This document shows, piece by piece, positions 18,406-27,294 of a stretch of DNA of 64,000 nucleotides (positions are counted from its first letter, which is position 1; every line of letters starts with the position of its first letter). The DNA lies in the NCBI GenBank assembly GCA_016938685.1, contig JAFGUD010000235.1, positions 44,883 through 108,882 on the forward strand. The letters run 5' to 3'. The translations under genes were made by a program, and so were the position numbers. This DNA is from Bacteroidales bacterium (GTDB taxonomy: Bacteria > Bacteroidota > Bacteroidia > Bacteroidales > JAFGUD01). The notes under the pieces are model-generated. The model did not search any database. It saw nothing but the letters and a program-made list of their open reading frames with translations, and was not told the DNA's origin.

Positions 18406-21135
18406 TTAAACAAGAAAACTTACGATACTAACATCGTCAATCTGGGAATTATTTCTCTTCCAGCTTTTAAATGTATCAATCAAAATATCAGACTGTTCTT
18501 TGAAAGGAAATTTTTGAATATCAATCAGAAGTTTTTTAAAATTAGCCATGTAGTATTTTGTGTAATTTTCGCCTCCAAATTGATCAACATATCCATCAGT
18601 AAATAAATAAATAATATCGTTTTCCCGAAGAGTTAAAGAGTTATTAGAAAATGGTTTTTCATAACCTTCTATGTATGAACCTATTGGCATCCTATCGCCC
18701 TTAATATGAATAATTTCATTATTTCGGATAATAAAAATTGGATTGTAAGCTCCTGAAACTGATAATTCTTTTGTATCCGAATTATAAATACAAAAACTCA
18801 TATCAAAACCATCTTTAATTGCCTGATTTTCGTCTGTTAACTGCTTAATAATTGTTTCTCGGAGTATATTTAAAATATTTGCAGGAGTAAAATCAGAATT
18901 TGATGCAAAAGTTTTATTAACAGCTTTGTTAATTAGTCTTATACCAAGCAAGCTCATTAAAGCACCGGGAACACCATGTCCTGTGCTATCTGCAAGAGCA
19001 AAAATAAATTTATTTTCTATTTTTTTACTCCAGAAAAAATCGCCGCTAACAATGTCTCTTGGAAAATCTATCACAAAAAAATCTCGAAAAGGAATATTCT
19101 CCTCTTCTTGTTTTAGTGCTGATAATATAGTACTTGCATACTTAATATTATCAGAAATTTGCTTATTATGTTTTTCTAATTCTTCTTTTTGTTTGCTAAT
19201 TTCCGAATTTTGAACTCCCAAACGAATATTTTGTTTTTCGAGTTCTAAATTTTGAGTTTCAAGTTCATCATTTATTTCTTGCTGGATAATATATTGTTCT
19301 TCTAAAAGTTGTATTTTTTCATCTAATTCCTGATTTTTCAAGTCAATTTCAAATTTTTGCTTCTCTACTTCCAGAGTTCTGTCTTTCACTTCTTTTTCCA
19401 GATATTGATTCATTTCTTGCAATCTAAAATAAGCGACTGCTGTGTTAATAATACTGTAAAATTGAGCTGAAGCTGATTTCAAAACTGATTGTTGAGCATT
19501 ATTTAATGCTCGTTCTCTATTTTCTAAATAAATAGTTGCAATTGTTTTATTATTCTCTAAAACCGGAATAACAACAATCGTTTTTATCTGATTGTTTTTA
19601 AGAAATTGGTTGTTTTTATGTTCATCAATATAAATTTTATTCTTATTAGAAAAAAATGCTGACTCTTGTTTTTCAAATGCATTTTTAACAACAGGTATAA
19701 AAAAGTCTGAACTATCTTTAGACAAATCAACAACCAAATTAATCTTAACTGGAGATTTGTCTTTTTCAACAATATTGCTAATAAAAATGGTATCTTTTTC
19801 GATAGAAAAAATAATAATTTTTTCTATTCCAACAGTTTCAACAAAAGCATATAATGACTGACTAATATCATAAGAAGGTGTTGATAGAAGAGCCTCTTTT
19901 AATCTGTTTTGAATTTCAACACTATTAGTGAGGTTTTCAGCTTTTTCAAATAATTCTGCATTTTTTATAGACAATAAAAAAGCTTGCAATAGAGCATAAA
20001 CAAACACTCCCAAACCAACAGAATAAAAACTATTAATATAGCCGAAATCGTATAAAGAGTCATTTAAAGTTGAAACAAGAATAAAAACCAAGCCTAAAAA
20101 TGCGAAAATAATATTTTTATTATCTTTAATAGACACTGCTGTAATAACAATCTCATACAAAAGAGTTCCAAGAGCAAAAGCAATAAAAATTATTATAGTA
20201 TGTGTGTATACTTTTACCGGAGCAAAAGCAATAAAAAGCGTCATAATAACGACAAAATAAATAGAACTCTTTTTCAAGAACTTAGAGAATTTATTTCTTG
20301 TGAGTCCCTCTATGAATAGTAATAAAAACAGAGGTCTCAGATAAGAAGCTATATTCCATATTTTCGACGCTAAAACCCAACCAATTCCGGGAAAAGCTCT
20401 AACAAAAAACAACTCTCCGTCAAAACCAAGCGTTATGACTTCAAATAAAAGGAATAGAGAGAAATATAAATTTGAAATTACTTTTTTGTTGTAGAAGAAA
20501 AGTATGAAATAAAAGAGCATCATAAACGCAAGTGCTCCAATAATAAATACTTCGTACAACAAACTTGAATAACTTAATTTTTCAATAGCTTCGGGAGTTC
20601 CAAATTTTATAACATTTGTTATTCCGGCTTTTCGGAAATTATAATTTGAAACTTGAATTGTAATATTCAATATATTAGTGTCGGCATAAAAAACAAACTC
20701 TTTTGCCAGATCATTAGGCACAAAATCATCTATATTAGCAGATACCTTTCCAACTTCTAAAGACACAGAATCGTTTATCCAAACTTTATAAGAAAGGAAA
20801 ATTCGTTTGAACTTAAATGCATAAAAATTATCTGGCGGAACATTTAATTGAATGTGATAAGTAGCTTTCCCATTTTGACTATGATTATATTCTGCCCAGG
20901 TATTAGGTATATTAACTAACTCAGGCTCCAAGTTAGTTGTTTGGATTTGACTTGGATTTAAAAGAGTATCCCAATAAAACTCCCATGTACCTTTCAAATC
21001 ATAAACCATTTCATCATCAAGCTTAGAATCAAAAAAATCCAATTTTGAGGAATCCATTTGTTTGACACTTGTTTTTACCCCACACGAAGCAAAAAACAGA
21101 ATCAGAATTAGAAATATGTAGCTTGTTTTTGTCAA
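18406..21135 (-). CDS. 7TMR-DISM receptor with SpoIIE phosphatase domain (paralogue 1)
   Basis: 909 residues, first gene of the triplet. The start is TTG at 21135; it is preferred because it directly gives a signal peptide with lipobox FASC (Cys18), and no ATG fits. Domains: periplasmic sandwich (GTWEFYWDTLL), seven membrane segments, a recognisable GAF domain (about 400-560), a long coiled coil and SpoIIE phosphatase. This copy has the canonical motif set: IVSGDFFW (about 695), ADSTGHGVPGALMS (about 716-729), FTDGYVDQFGG, QIDDVSIV. It is therefore the most likely active enzyme of the three. A perfect 7-bp inverted repeat lies 37 bp upstream. Confidence 0.88.
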   Translation of the reverse strand: MTKTSYIFLILILFFASCGVKTSVKQMDSSKLDFFDSKLDDEMVYDLKGTWEFYWDTLLNPSQIQTTNLEPELVNIPNTWAEYNHSQNGKATYHIQLNVPPDNFYAFKFKRIFLSYKVWINDSVSLEVGKVSANIDDFVPNDLAKEFVFYADTNILNITIQVSNYNFRKAGITNVIKFGTPEAIEKLSYSSLLYEVFIIGALAFMMLFYFILFFYNKKVISNLYFSLFLLFEVITLGFDGELFFVRAFPGIGWVLASKIWNIASYLRPLFLLLFIEGLTRNKFSKFLKKSSIYFVVIMTLFIAFAPVKVYTHTIIIFIAFALGTLLYEIVITAVSIKDNKNIIFAFLGLVFILVSTLNDSLYDFGYINSFYSVGLGVFVYALLQAFLLSIKNAELFEKAENLTNSVEIQNRLKEALLSTPSYDISQSLYAFVETVGIEKIIIFSIEKDTIFISNIVEKDKSPVKINLVVDLSKDSSDFFIPVVKNAFEKQESAFFSNKNKIYIDEHKNNQFLKNNQIKTIVVIPVLENNKTIATIYLENRERALNNAQQSVLKSASAQFYSIINTAVAYFRLQEMNQYLEKEVKDRTLEVEKQKFEIDLKNQELDEKIQLLEEQYIIQQEINDELETQNLELEKQNIRLGVQNSEISKQKEELEKHNKQISDNIKYASTILSALKQEEENIPFRDFFVIDFPRDIVSGDFFWSKKIENKFIFALADSTGHGVPGALMSLLGIRLINKAVNKTFASNSDFTPANILNILRETIIKQLTDENQAIKDGFDMSFCIYNSDTKELSVSGAYNPIFIIRNNEIIHIKGDRMPIGSYIEGYEKPFSNNSLTLRENDIIYLFTDGYVDQFGGENYTKYYMANFKKLLIDIQKFPFKEQSDILIDTFKSWKRNNSQIDDVSIVSFLV

Positions 21136-21171
21136 AATATTTTATTTTTGAGGCGAAAAAAAATTAGACCA

Positions 21172-21189
21172 TGTAAACTTCTGTTTACA
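21172..21189. promoter_or_regulatory. Inverted repeat TGTAAAC-TTCT-GTTTACA, possible operator
   Basis: Perfect 7-bp arms with a 4-bp spacer, 37 bp upstream of the first SpoIIE receptor gene. The symmetry and position suit a dimeric regulator. No terminator-like T-tract follows on either strand. The other gene it could serve, on the plus strand, starts about 107 bp away. Confidence 0.4.
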
Positions 21190-21295
21190 AAGTAATATTC
21201 AAGAAACCTCTAATAATAGATGTTTTAACGAATTAGTTAAAAATTAAAATTAAAACATCTTCCTAAATCTAAGTTTCAAAAATATAAATTTTAAC

Positions 21296-23734
21296 ATGAA
21301 TACCAAAAAAAAAATCGAACTAAATCACTTAAAAAATGAAAATACAACCATAATAGACACACTGATTGAAAAATATGGTTTTATCATTTTTTTAATACTG
21401 TCTTTTTTTGTTGCTGTTTTTATTTTCAAAAGTTTTTTTGACGGAACTCTTTTGTATTTTTTCAAAGATATTGGTAGTGATTCAATAAACATAACGTTCC
21501 CTAATTTTATTCAGGGTGAAAACTTAAATCATTCTGATGGAATTTTCAAAACCTGGACTTTTTATACAGGTATGGGACAAAGACTTACAAACCCTATAAC
21601 ATTAAATCCTATAACAAACATTCTTAGAGTTTTTCAAGCTTTTTTTGGTGTAGATCTTTGGTTTTACAGAATTTATTTATACTATTTTTTGTACTTTTTA
21701 CCAATAGGAATTATTGGTTTTTACTATTTCCGAACTTTAGGTTACTCTAAATTTACTGCTATAATTGGAGGTTTACTTCTTCAATTTTCGGGATATTTAA
21801 TTGTCGGTTCGCAATGGGGACATGCTCATAAAATTTTATATTCTGTTTTTTTATATTTCTCTTTTGAACAACTTTTACTTAAAAAAAGATGGATTTATTT
21901 TGTTTTAGCCCTTTATTTATTGAGCGATAATGTATTTCTATTGTCTGTAAACGCTATATTTCTAGCATTTTATTCCTTGGTTCGGTTTTTAAACGAAAAC
22001 GACGGCAAATTAAAGGGTTATTTTCCGCTTTTAGGAAAAATGATAGGACTTGCTGTTTTGGGAATTGCCATAAATGCACCCAGAGCAACATCTAATTTTC
22101 TTACAATGTTCCAAAGTCCAAGAGTTAGTGGTAGTGTTAATCAAGCAAAAATTCTTATTGAAAATCCTGAAATTTTAGACGGATTTCTTAGAAGAGTCAC
22201 AACAATTCTACGTTTTTTTGGCAATGATTTATTAGGCTCCGGAAGCGAATTTAGAGGTTGGTACAATTATCTTGAAGCCGCTTTATTCTACATTGGAATA
22301 ATTTCTTTAGTGCTAATATCCTTTTCATTCTCTTTTTTCAATAAAAAACAAAAAATATTCTACGGTTTATTCCTAAGCTTCTGGATTTTAGTTGCTTTTA
22401 TTCCGATTTTAAGACATACTGTAAATTTGTTCATGGGCAACTATTTCAAAAACAGTATCGATATTTTTGTGCCTTTTACTGTTCTTTTCTTTGCAATGTT
22501 TAGTCTGGAAAATATTCAAAAAGGAAACAAAATAAATCCGTTGACACTAATTGTCGTCTTAGGAGGACTTTTAGTATTACTTCATTTTCCATATTTTGAT
22601 TTTACTGATGCAATAGTAAACCCAAAGATGAAAATAACAATTAGTATTTTTATTCTTTGTTACGGCGCAATTATTTATTTTTTGAGCATTAAAAAAAACA
22701 CGGCATTATTTAAAATCATTTTGTTGCTTCTTGTGACATTTGAGGTGTCATACATATCGTGGTTTTCGGTAAATGAAAGAGAAGTATACGTTACAAATGA
22801 ATTTAAAGGCGACATGGCAGGCTACAAAGATGGCACAATAGAAGTTGTGAACTACATTGCCGAACAGGACAGTTCGTTGTTTTACAGAATGGAAAAAGAT
22901 TATTCATCAGGAAATTCACAACATTCGAGCTTAAATGATGCTAAAGCACAAGGATTTTACAGCACACCAAGTTATGGTTCTTTCAATCAAAAATATTACA
23001 TACGATTTCTTGAAGAAACAGATGTAATTGATAAAGGAAACGAAGGACAAACACGCTGGGCAACAGGAGTGAGAGGAATTCCATTACTAATGACTTTTGC
23101 CAATGTAAAATATTATTTAGCAAGAGATTATACAACAAATATTAAGTTAAGTGGATACGACAGCATCGGGATTATGAATGATATTTTAATACTTAAAAAC
23201 AAATACTACTTACCATTCGGATATTCTTACAACAAATATTTACCAATTGGAGATTTTAGAAAGTTATCTAAATTCAAAAAACAAGAAGCATTATTAAGCG
23301 CTGTTATTTTAGAAGATGAAAAAGAAAATTTCAATATGACAAAATTAGACACAAATCTACTTGCACCGATTGACAGCTTTAATTTTGACATATATTCGAG
23401 CATGATTGATAGCCTTCGTCTCGACACATTTGAAATTTCAAGTTTTATAAACAAAAAAATCGAAGGTAAGATTAATCTATCGTCAGATAAAATGTTGTTT
23501 TTCACAATTCCTTATGACCGCGATTGGCGAATTTTTGTTGATGGCAAAAAAGCCAAAAAAGTTCTTGCAAATACTGGATTTATAGGGATTTATCTAAAAA
23601 AAGGAGAACATCAAATTCAAATGAAATATTTATCGCCCTACTTTGAAGAAACACTAATTACCGCAATAATAGCTTTGTTAGTGCTTGGTTTAATGATAAT
23701 TATACGATCTCGAAAATCAAAACAAAAAAAATAA
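21296..23734 (+). CDS. YfhO family membrane protein
   Basis: 812 residues. About a dozen membrane segments are followed by an exposed C-terminal part (about 500-770) and a last membrane helix at the C-terminus. The N-terminal region and the end (FFTIPYDRDWRIFVDGKKAKKV, then FIGIYLKKGEHQIQMKY) match the YfhO family. In Firmicutes this family is linked to glycosylation of teichoic acids; in Bacteroidota it is usually only inferred to act in envelope polysaccharide modification. It is followed closely by a polysaccharide flippase, which supports a surface-glycan role. Confidence 0.85.
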   Translation: MNTKKKIELNHLKNENTTIIDTLIEKYGFIIFLILSFFVAVFIFKSFFDGTLLYFFKDIGSDSINITFPNFIQGENLNHSDGIFKTWTFYTGMGQRLTNPITLNPITNILRVFQAFFGVDLWFYRIYLYYFLYFLPIGIIGFYYFRTLGYSKFTAIIGGLLLQFSGYLIVGSQWGHAHKILYSVFLYFSFEQLLLKKRWIYFVLALYLLSDNVFLLSVNAIFLAFYSLVRFLNENDGKLKGYFPLLGKMIGLAVLGIAINAPRATSNFLTMFQSPRVSGSVNQAKILIENPEILDGFLRRVTTILRFFGNDLLGSGSEFRGWYNYLEAALFYIGIISLVLISFSFSFFNKKQKIFYGLFLSFWILVAFIPILRHTVNLFMGNYFKNSIDIFVPFTVLFFAMFSLENIQKGNKINPLTLIVVLGGLLVLLHFPYFDFTDAIVNPKMKITISIFILCYGAIIYFLSIKKNTALFKIILLLLVTFEVSYISWFSVNEREVYVTNEFKGDMAGYKDGTIEVVNYIAEQDSSLFYRMEKDYSSGNSQHSSLNDAKAQGFYSTPSYGSFNQKYYIRFLEETDVIDKGNEGQTRWATGVRGIPLLMTFANVKYYLARDYTTNIKLSGYDSIGIMNDILILKNKYYLPFGYSYNKYLPIGDFRKLSKFKKQEALLSAVILEDEKENFNMTKLDTNLLAPIDSFNFDIYSSMIDSLRLDTFEISSFINKKIEGKINLSSDKMLFFTIPYDRDWRIFVDGKKAKKVLANTGFIGIYLKKGEHQIQMKYLSPYFEETLITAIIALLVLGLMIIIRSRKSKQKK

Positions 23735-23755
23735 TCAAAAAACCATTCTATTTTA

Positions 23756-23763
23756 TAATTTTG
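23756..23763 (+). promoter_or_regulatory. Candidate -7 box (TAATTTTG) before the flippase
   Basis: Full TAnnTTTG match, 33 bp upstream of the TTG start at 23797. No -33 box is seen. It suggests the flippase can be transcribed separately from the YfhO gene. Confidence 0.4.
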
Positions 23764-23796
23764 CAAAACTTTTTTTAGCCAACGAAAACATTTATT

Positions 23797-25242
23797 TTGA
23801 AAAAAAAATTCTTCTTAAACTTACTGTTTCTAGTTGCTCTTAACTTAATAGTTAAACCTTTTTGGGTGCTGGGAATAGACAGAGTTGTCCAAAATCAAGT
23901 TGGCTCGGCTGATTATGGAATGTATTTTTCCTTATTCAATCTTTCTTTACTTTTTAATATTATACTAGACTTAGGGCTTACAAATTTCAACAATCGCAAT
24001 ATTGCACAACACAAACAATTGCTACCAAAATATTTCTCTAATATTGTTGTTCTGAAATTTTTATTAGCTTTTTTTTATGCAATTATAACCCTTGCTGTAG
24101 GATTTATTTCAGGATATGATATCATACAATTTAAAATACTTCTAATTCTTATTTTTAACCAATTTTTACTATCATTTATTCTATATTTACGCTCAAATAT
24201 TTCGGGGCTACATCATTTTAAAATAGACAGTTTAATATCGGTTCTCGACAGAGTTTTAATGATAATTTTAATTGCTATTTTACTATGGACAAATATCGTT
24301 AAAGGAGATTTTCAAATTATTTGGTTTGTATATGCACAAACAATAGCTTATTTCATAACAGCACTAATAGCTTTTTTTGTGGTTTTATCATATTCAAAAA
24401 GTATTAAAATAAAAATAAACAAAGCGTTTTTAGTATCAACCCTTAAGCAAACTTTTCCTTATGCTTTGTTAGTTTTTTTTATGTCATTTTATAATAGGTT
24501 TGATGCATTTATAATTGAAAGGTTATTAGTTGACGGAAAAACACAGGCAGGTATCTACGCACAATCTTTCAGATTATTAGATGCAGTTTCCCAATTTTCT
24601 CTACTTTTTGCCGCTTTACTACTTCCTATTTTTTCAAGAATGCTTAAAACCAAACAAAAAATTGATGATTTGGTTCAATTTTCATTTTTTCTACTGTTAA
24701 CCCCTTCTGTTATTTTTGTAGTTTCTTCCGTTTTTTATAGCACTGAAATAATAGATTTGCTATACACCGAACATGCCGAAATATCTTCAAGTATTTTTTC
24801 AATATTAATTATTGCATTTATTCCAATATCATTAACATACATTTTTGGCACATTACTTACCGCCAACGGAAATTTAAAAAAACTGAACATTATAGCTTTT
24901 TTGGGGGTTGTGATAAATTTAACTCTCAATTTAATTCTTATCCCACAATTTAAAGCTTATGGAGCCGCGATAACAGCAATAATCACTCAGGTTTTAACTG
25001 CTGTTTTACAAATGTGGCTTGCGTTTTATATTTTTAAAATAAAGATTTCGACAAAAAAAATCATCTCAATAATGTTGTTTTTGGCAATTTTTATTCCGGG
25101 AGTGTATTTAACTCATAAATCAATAAATAATTGGATTATAGGATTTTCAACAAGTTTGTTAATAGGACTCGTATTTGGTTTTTTATTTAACCTTATAAAT
25201 TTAAAAACACTTGTTCGATTATTTAAAGGTTATGAAGATTGA
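23797..25242 (+). CDS. Polysaccharide flippase (Wzx/MATE-like)
   Basis: 481 residues, all hydrophobic, with 12-14 predicted membrane segments. It resembles oligosaccharide flippases of the MVF/MATE superfamily (GSADYGMYFSLFNLSLLF near the N-terminus; a C-terminal half with LTANGNLKKLNIIAFLGVVINLTLNL and AAITAIITQ). Such proteins move lipid-linked sugars across the inner membrane. The start is TTG, chosen because MKKKFFLNLL directly precedes the first membrane segment and no upstream ATG exists. It lies 62 bp after the YfhO gene. No glycosyltransferase locus surrounds it, so the substrate is unknown. Confidence 0.85.
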   Translation: MKKKFFLNLLFLVALNLIVKPFWVLGIDRVVQNQVGSADYGMYFSLFNLSLLFNIILDLGLTNFNNRNIAQHKQLLPKYFSNIVVLKFLLAFFYAIITLAVGFISGYDIIQFKILLILIFNQFLLSFILYLRSNISGLHHFKIDSLISVLDRVLMIILIAILLWTNIVKGDFQIIWFVYAQTIAYFITALIAFFVVLSYSKSIKIKINKAFLVSTLKQTFPYALLVFFMSFYNRFDAFIIERLLVDGKTQAGIYAQSFRLLDAVSQFSLLFAALLLPIFSRMLKTKQKIDDLVQFSFFLLLTPSVIFVVSSVFYSTEIIDLLYTEHAEISSSIFSILIIAFIPISLTYIFGTLLTANGNLKKLNIIAFLGVVINLTLNLILIPQFKAYGAAITAIITQVLTAVLQMWLAFYIFKIKISTKKIISIMLFLAIFIPGVYLTHKSINNWIIGFSTSLLIGLVFGFLFNLINLKTLVRLFKGYED

Positions 25243-25290
25243 TTTATTTTTTTAAAAAAATTGTTTTAATTTTAAGGAAATTTTAGAGCA

Positions 25291-26496
25291 ATGTATTTTA
25301 GCGATTCACATAGCAAAAGCGGGCTTCAAACAAAGGTTCAGCCTGTAAAAATCATTCCCAAAAACCAAAAACTAACGATCGGGATTCCAGCTGAAAACAA
25401 AAGTGAAGAAAAAAGAGTAGTCTTGACTCCCGACGATGTAAAAGCTATTTCCAAATTAGGTTATCAAATTTATATAGAGCAAGGCGCGGGAGTTGAAGCA
25501 AATTTTTCTGACCTGGCATATTCCGAAAACGGAGCAAAAATCATAGAAGACAAAAAAATAATTTTCAAAGACTGCGATATAATTGTTAAAATAGCTCCAC
25601 TTTCAGACGAAGAAGTTAGTTTTTTATCTCCAAACAAAGTTGTTTTTTCAGCTTTGCAAATGTCGACTCAAACCCAGGAAAAGATAAAAAAATTAAAAGA
25701 TAAAAAAATCACAGCTCTTTCTTACGAGCTTTTTAATGATGAAAATGGATTTAATCCGTTTCTACACATTATTGGTGAAATAATTGGCAGTTCTTCGGTA
25801 ATGATTGCGGCAGAACTAATGAGTAATACTTTTGGCGGAAAAGGTTTAATGCTGGGTGGATTAACAGGTTTAGCTCCCACTGAAATAATTGTGCTTGGGT
25901 CGGATATTTCTTCTCAATACGCAGTTAGAATAGCACTTGGACTAGGTGCAAATGTTAAAGTTTTTGACTCTTCGATTAAAAGACTTATAAAATTCCACGA
26001 TTTTTTCGGACAACATCTTTACACATCAACAATTACAAGTTCTGACCTAAAAAACTCGCTAAAAACAGCTGATGTAGTTATTAACACTCTGGAAAAAGAA
26101 CACGGTCAGGGTTTTGTTATTTCAAAAGAAATGCTTTTAGAAATGAAGCAAGGTGCAGTTATTGTTGATTTAAAAGTAGATTCTGGTTCTGTAATCGAAT
26201 CATCAAAAATAACTACTTTTGAAAAACCGACCTTTATAGAATCAGAAATAACACATTATTGCGTTCCAAACATTGCATCGAGAGTAGCAAGAACCTCATC
26301 AGTAGCTATTAGCAACATTATTTCTCCTCTTTTAGCCAAAATATTAAATTATGGAGGGATAATACCTTTTATTCAGGAAAACATAAGCTATCGAAACGGC
26401 GTTTATTTATTAAAAGGAATAGTCACAAACAAAATTATAGCTGAAAATTTCGATTTGGATTACACTGATATAAATCTCATTATACACGTATTTTAA
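25291..26496 (+). CDS. Alanine dehydrogenase family protein with degenerate NAD-binding loop
   Basis: 401 residues, aligned in the mind with Bacteroidota alanine dehydrogenases (Ald/PNT family: reductive amination of pyruvate, NAD-dependent). Conserved parts: EKRVVLTPDDV (40-50), Lys100 in IVKIAPL, and near the C-terminus HYCVPNIASRVARTSS. The dinucleotide loop is odd. The family has G-A-G-T-V-G; here it is G203-S-D205-I-S-S208, so two of three glycines are lost. The GR(T/S)P stretch is also changed to GQGF. This may be a paralogue with altered cofactor use or no activity. It sits 48 bp after the flippase gene. Confidence 0.82.
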   Translation: MYFSDSHSKSGLQTKVQPVKIIPKNQKLTIGIPAENKSEEKRVVLTPDDVKAISKLGYQIYIEQGAGVEANFSDLAYSENGAKIIEDKKIIFKDCDIIVKIAPLSDEEVSFLSPNKVVFSALQMSTQTQEKIKKLKDKKITALSYELFNDENGFNPFLHIIGEIIGSSSVMIAAELMSNTFGGKGLMLGGLTGLAPTEIIVLGSDISSQYAVRIALGLGANVKVFDSSIKRLIKFHDFFGQHLYTSTITSSDLKNSLKTADVVINTLEKEHGQGFVISKEMLLEMKQGAVIVDLKVDSGSVIESSKITTFEKPTFIESEITHYCVPNIASRVARTSSVAISNIISPLLAKILNYGGIIPFIQENISYRNGVYLLKGIVTNKIIAENFDLDYTDINLIIHVF

Positions 26497-26531
26497 TTGC
26501 ATAATTATTTATTAACTTTAAATTTTACAGC

Positions 26532-27266
26532 ATGAAAAAAACAATATTTACATTAGCAATAGTATTTTTATCATTATCTAATTTTGCTCAAAGCACAACT
26601 TGGTTTAGTATTAGTGCCAGAGGTGGTTTTGGAACAGCAATGTTTATTAATGTGCCTAGTTTAGAAGATTCAAATATTGATTATGGATATTTTTCTCCAA
26701 GTTACAATTACGGAGGAAGATTTGGTTTTATGTTTGGTGATTATGTTGGAGTATCCGGTATTGTTGGAATGAGCACATTATCGCAAAATTACGATATTCA
26801 TGGCACATCTGAAATTCATAGACTATTAAAAACCAACACTTTTGATTATGGAGTTCTAATAAATCTGGAAACACCAACCGGATTTTATTTTGAAATAGGA
26901 CCAAAATTTTCAAATCTTAATTCTGCAAATTTAACCACAACAGGCGATAACTTAAATTCAACAGTAGATATTAAAAGTAAATTCTCACCTGAGTTTACAA
27001 ATTTAATGTTTGGAATAGGTATGAAAGTTATGATGACTAAACTTTTTGAAATCAAAGTTGGTTTAAGTGGTGCTTATAATTTTGGAGGGATAGTATCTGA
27101 ATCAGGCTACATAATTCCGGCAGCTGATAAAGTAATATACACTCCAACATACATTGACCAGAAGACTAACCCTGCTCAACTTATGTTTTCAGTTGAATTT
27201 ACTTACATTTTTGGTCGATTTGGAAAAGCAAGTTGCGGAAAATATAGATTTTTACTTAACAACTAA
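26532..27266 (+). CDS. Exported beta-barrel-like protein, unknown
   Basis: 244 residues with a signal peptide (MKKTIFTLAIVFLSLSNFAQ). The mature part has alternating short strands with glycine/aromatic turns (GRFGFMFGDYVGVSGIVGMS, GFYFEIGPKFSNLNS, MLFSVEF-like end strand), as in small outer-membrane barrels of the OmpA/PorT type. I do not recognise a named family. It starts 35 bp after the alanine dehydrogenase-like gene and ends in a strong convergent terminator. An approximate -7 box TAACTTTA (26513-26520) lies before the ATG. Confidence 0.65.
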   Translation: MKKTIFTLAIVFLSLSNFAQSTTWFSISARGGFGTAMFINVPSLEDSNIDYGYFSPSYNYGGRFGFMFGDYVGVSGIVGMSTLSQNYDIHGTSEIHRLLKTNTFDYGVLINLETPTGFYFEIGPKFSNLNSANLTTTGDNLNSTVDIKSKFSPEFTNLMFGIGMKVMMTKLFEIKVGLSGAYNFGGIVSESGYIIPAADKVIYTPTYIDQKTNPAQLMFSVEFTYIFGRFGKASCGKYRFLLNN

Positions 27267-27294
27267 AAAAAAGAGCTTAAAAGCTCTTTTTTTT
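27264..27294. terminator. Strong bidirectional terminator
   Basis: Stem AAAAGAGCTT / AAGCTCTTTT with an AA loop, flanked by an A-run on the left and an eight-T run on the right. It lies between convergent genes and touches the stop codon of the minus-strand gene at 27293. Confidence 0.88.

Noticed and set aside
21296..25242. YfhO and flippase genes as a capsule or O-antigen locus
   Set aside because: No glycosyltransferases, nucleotide-sugar enzymes or polymerase are next to them; only two genes of that type are present.
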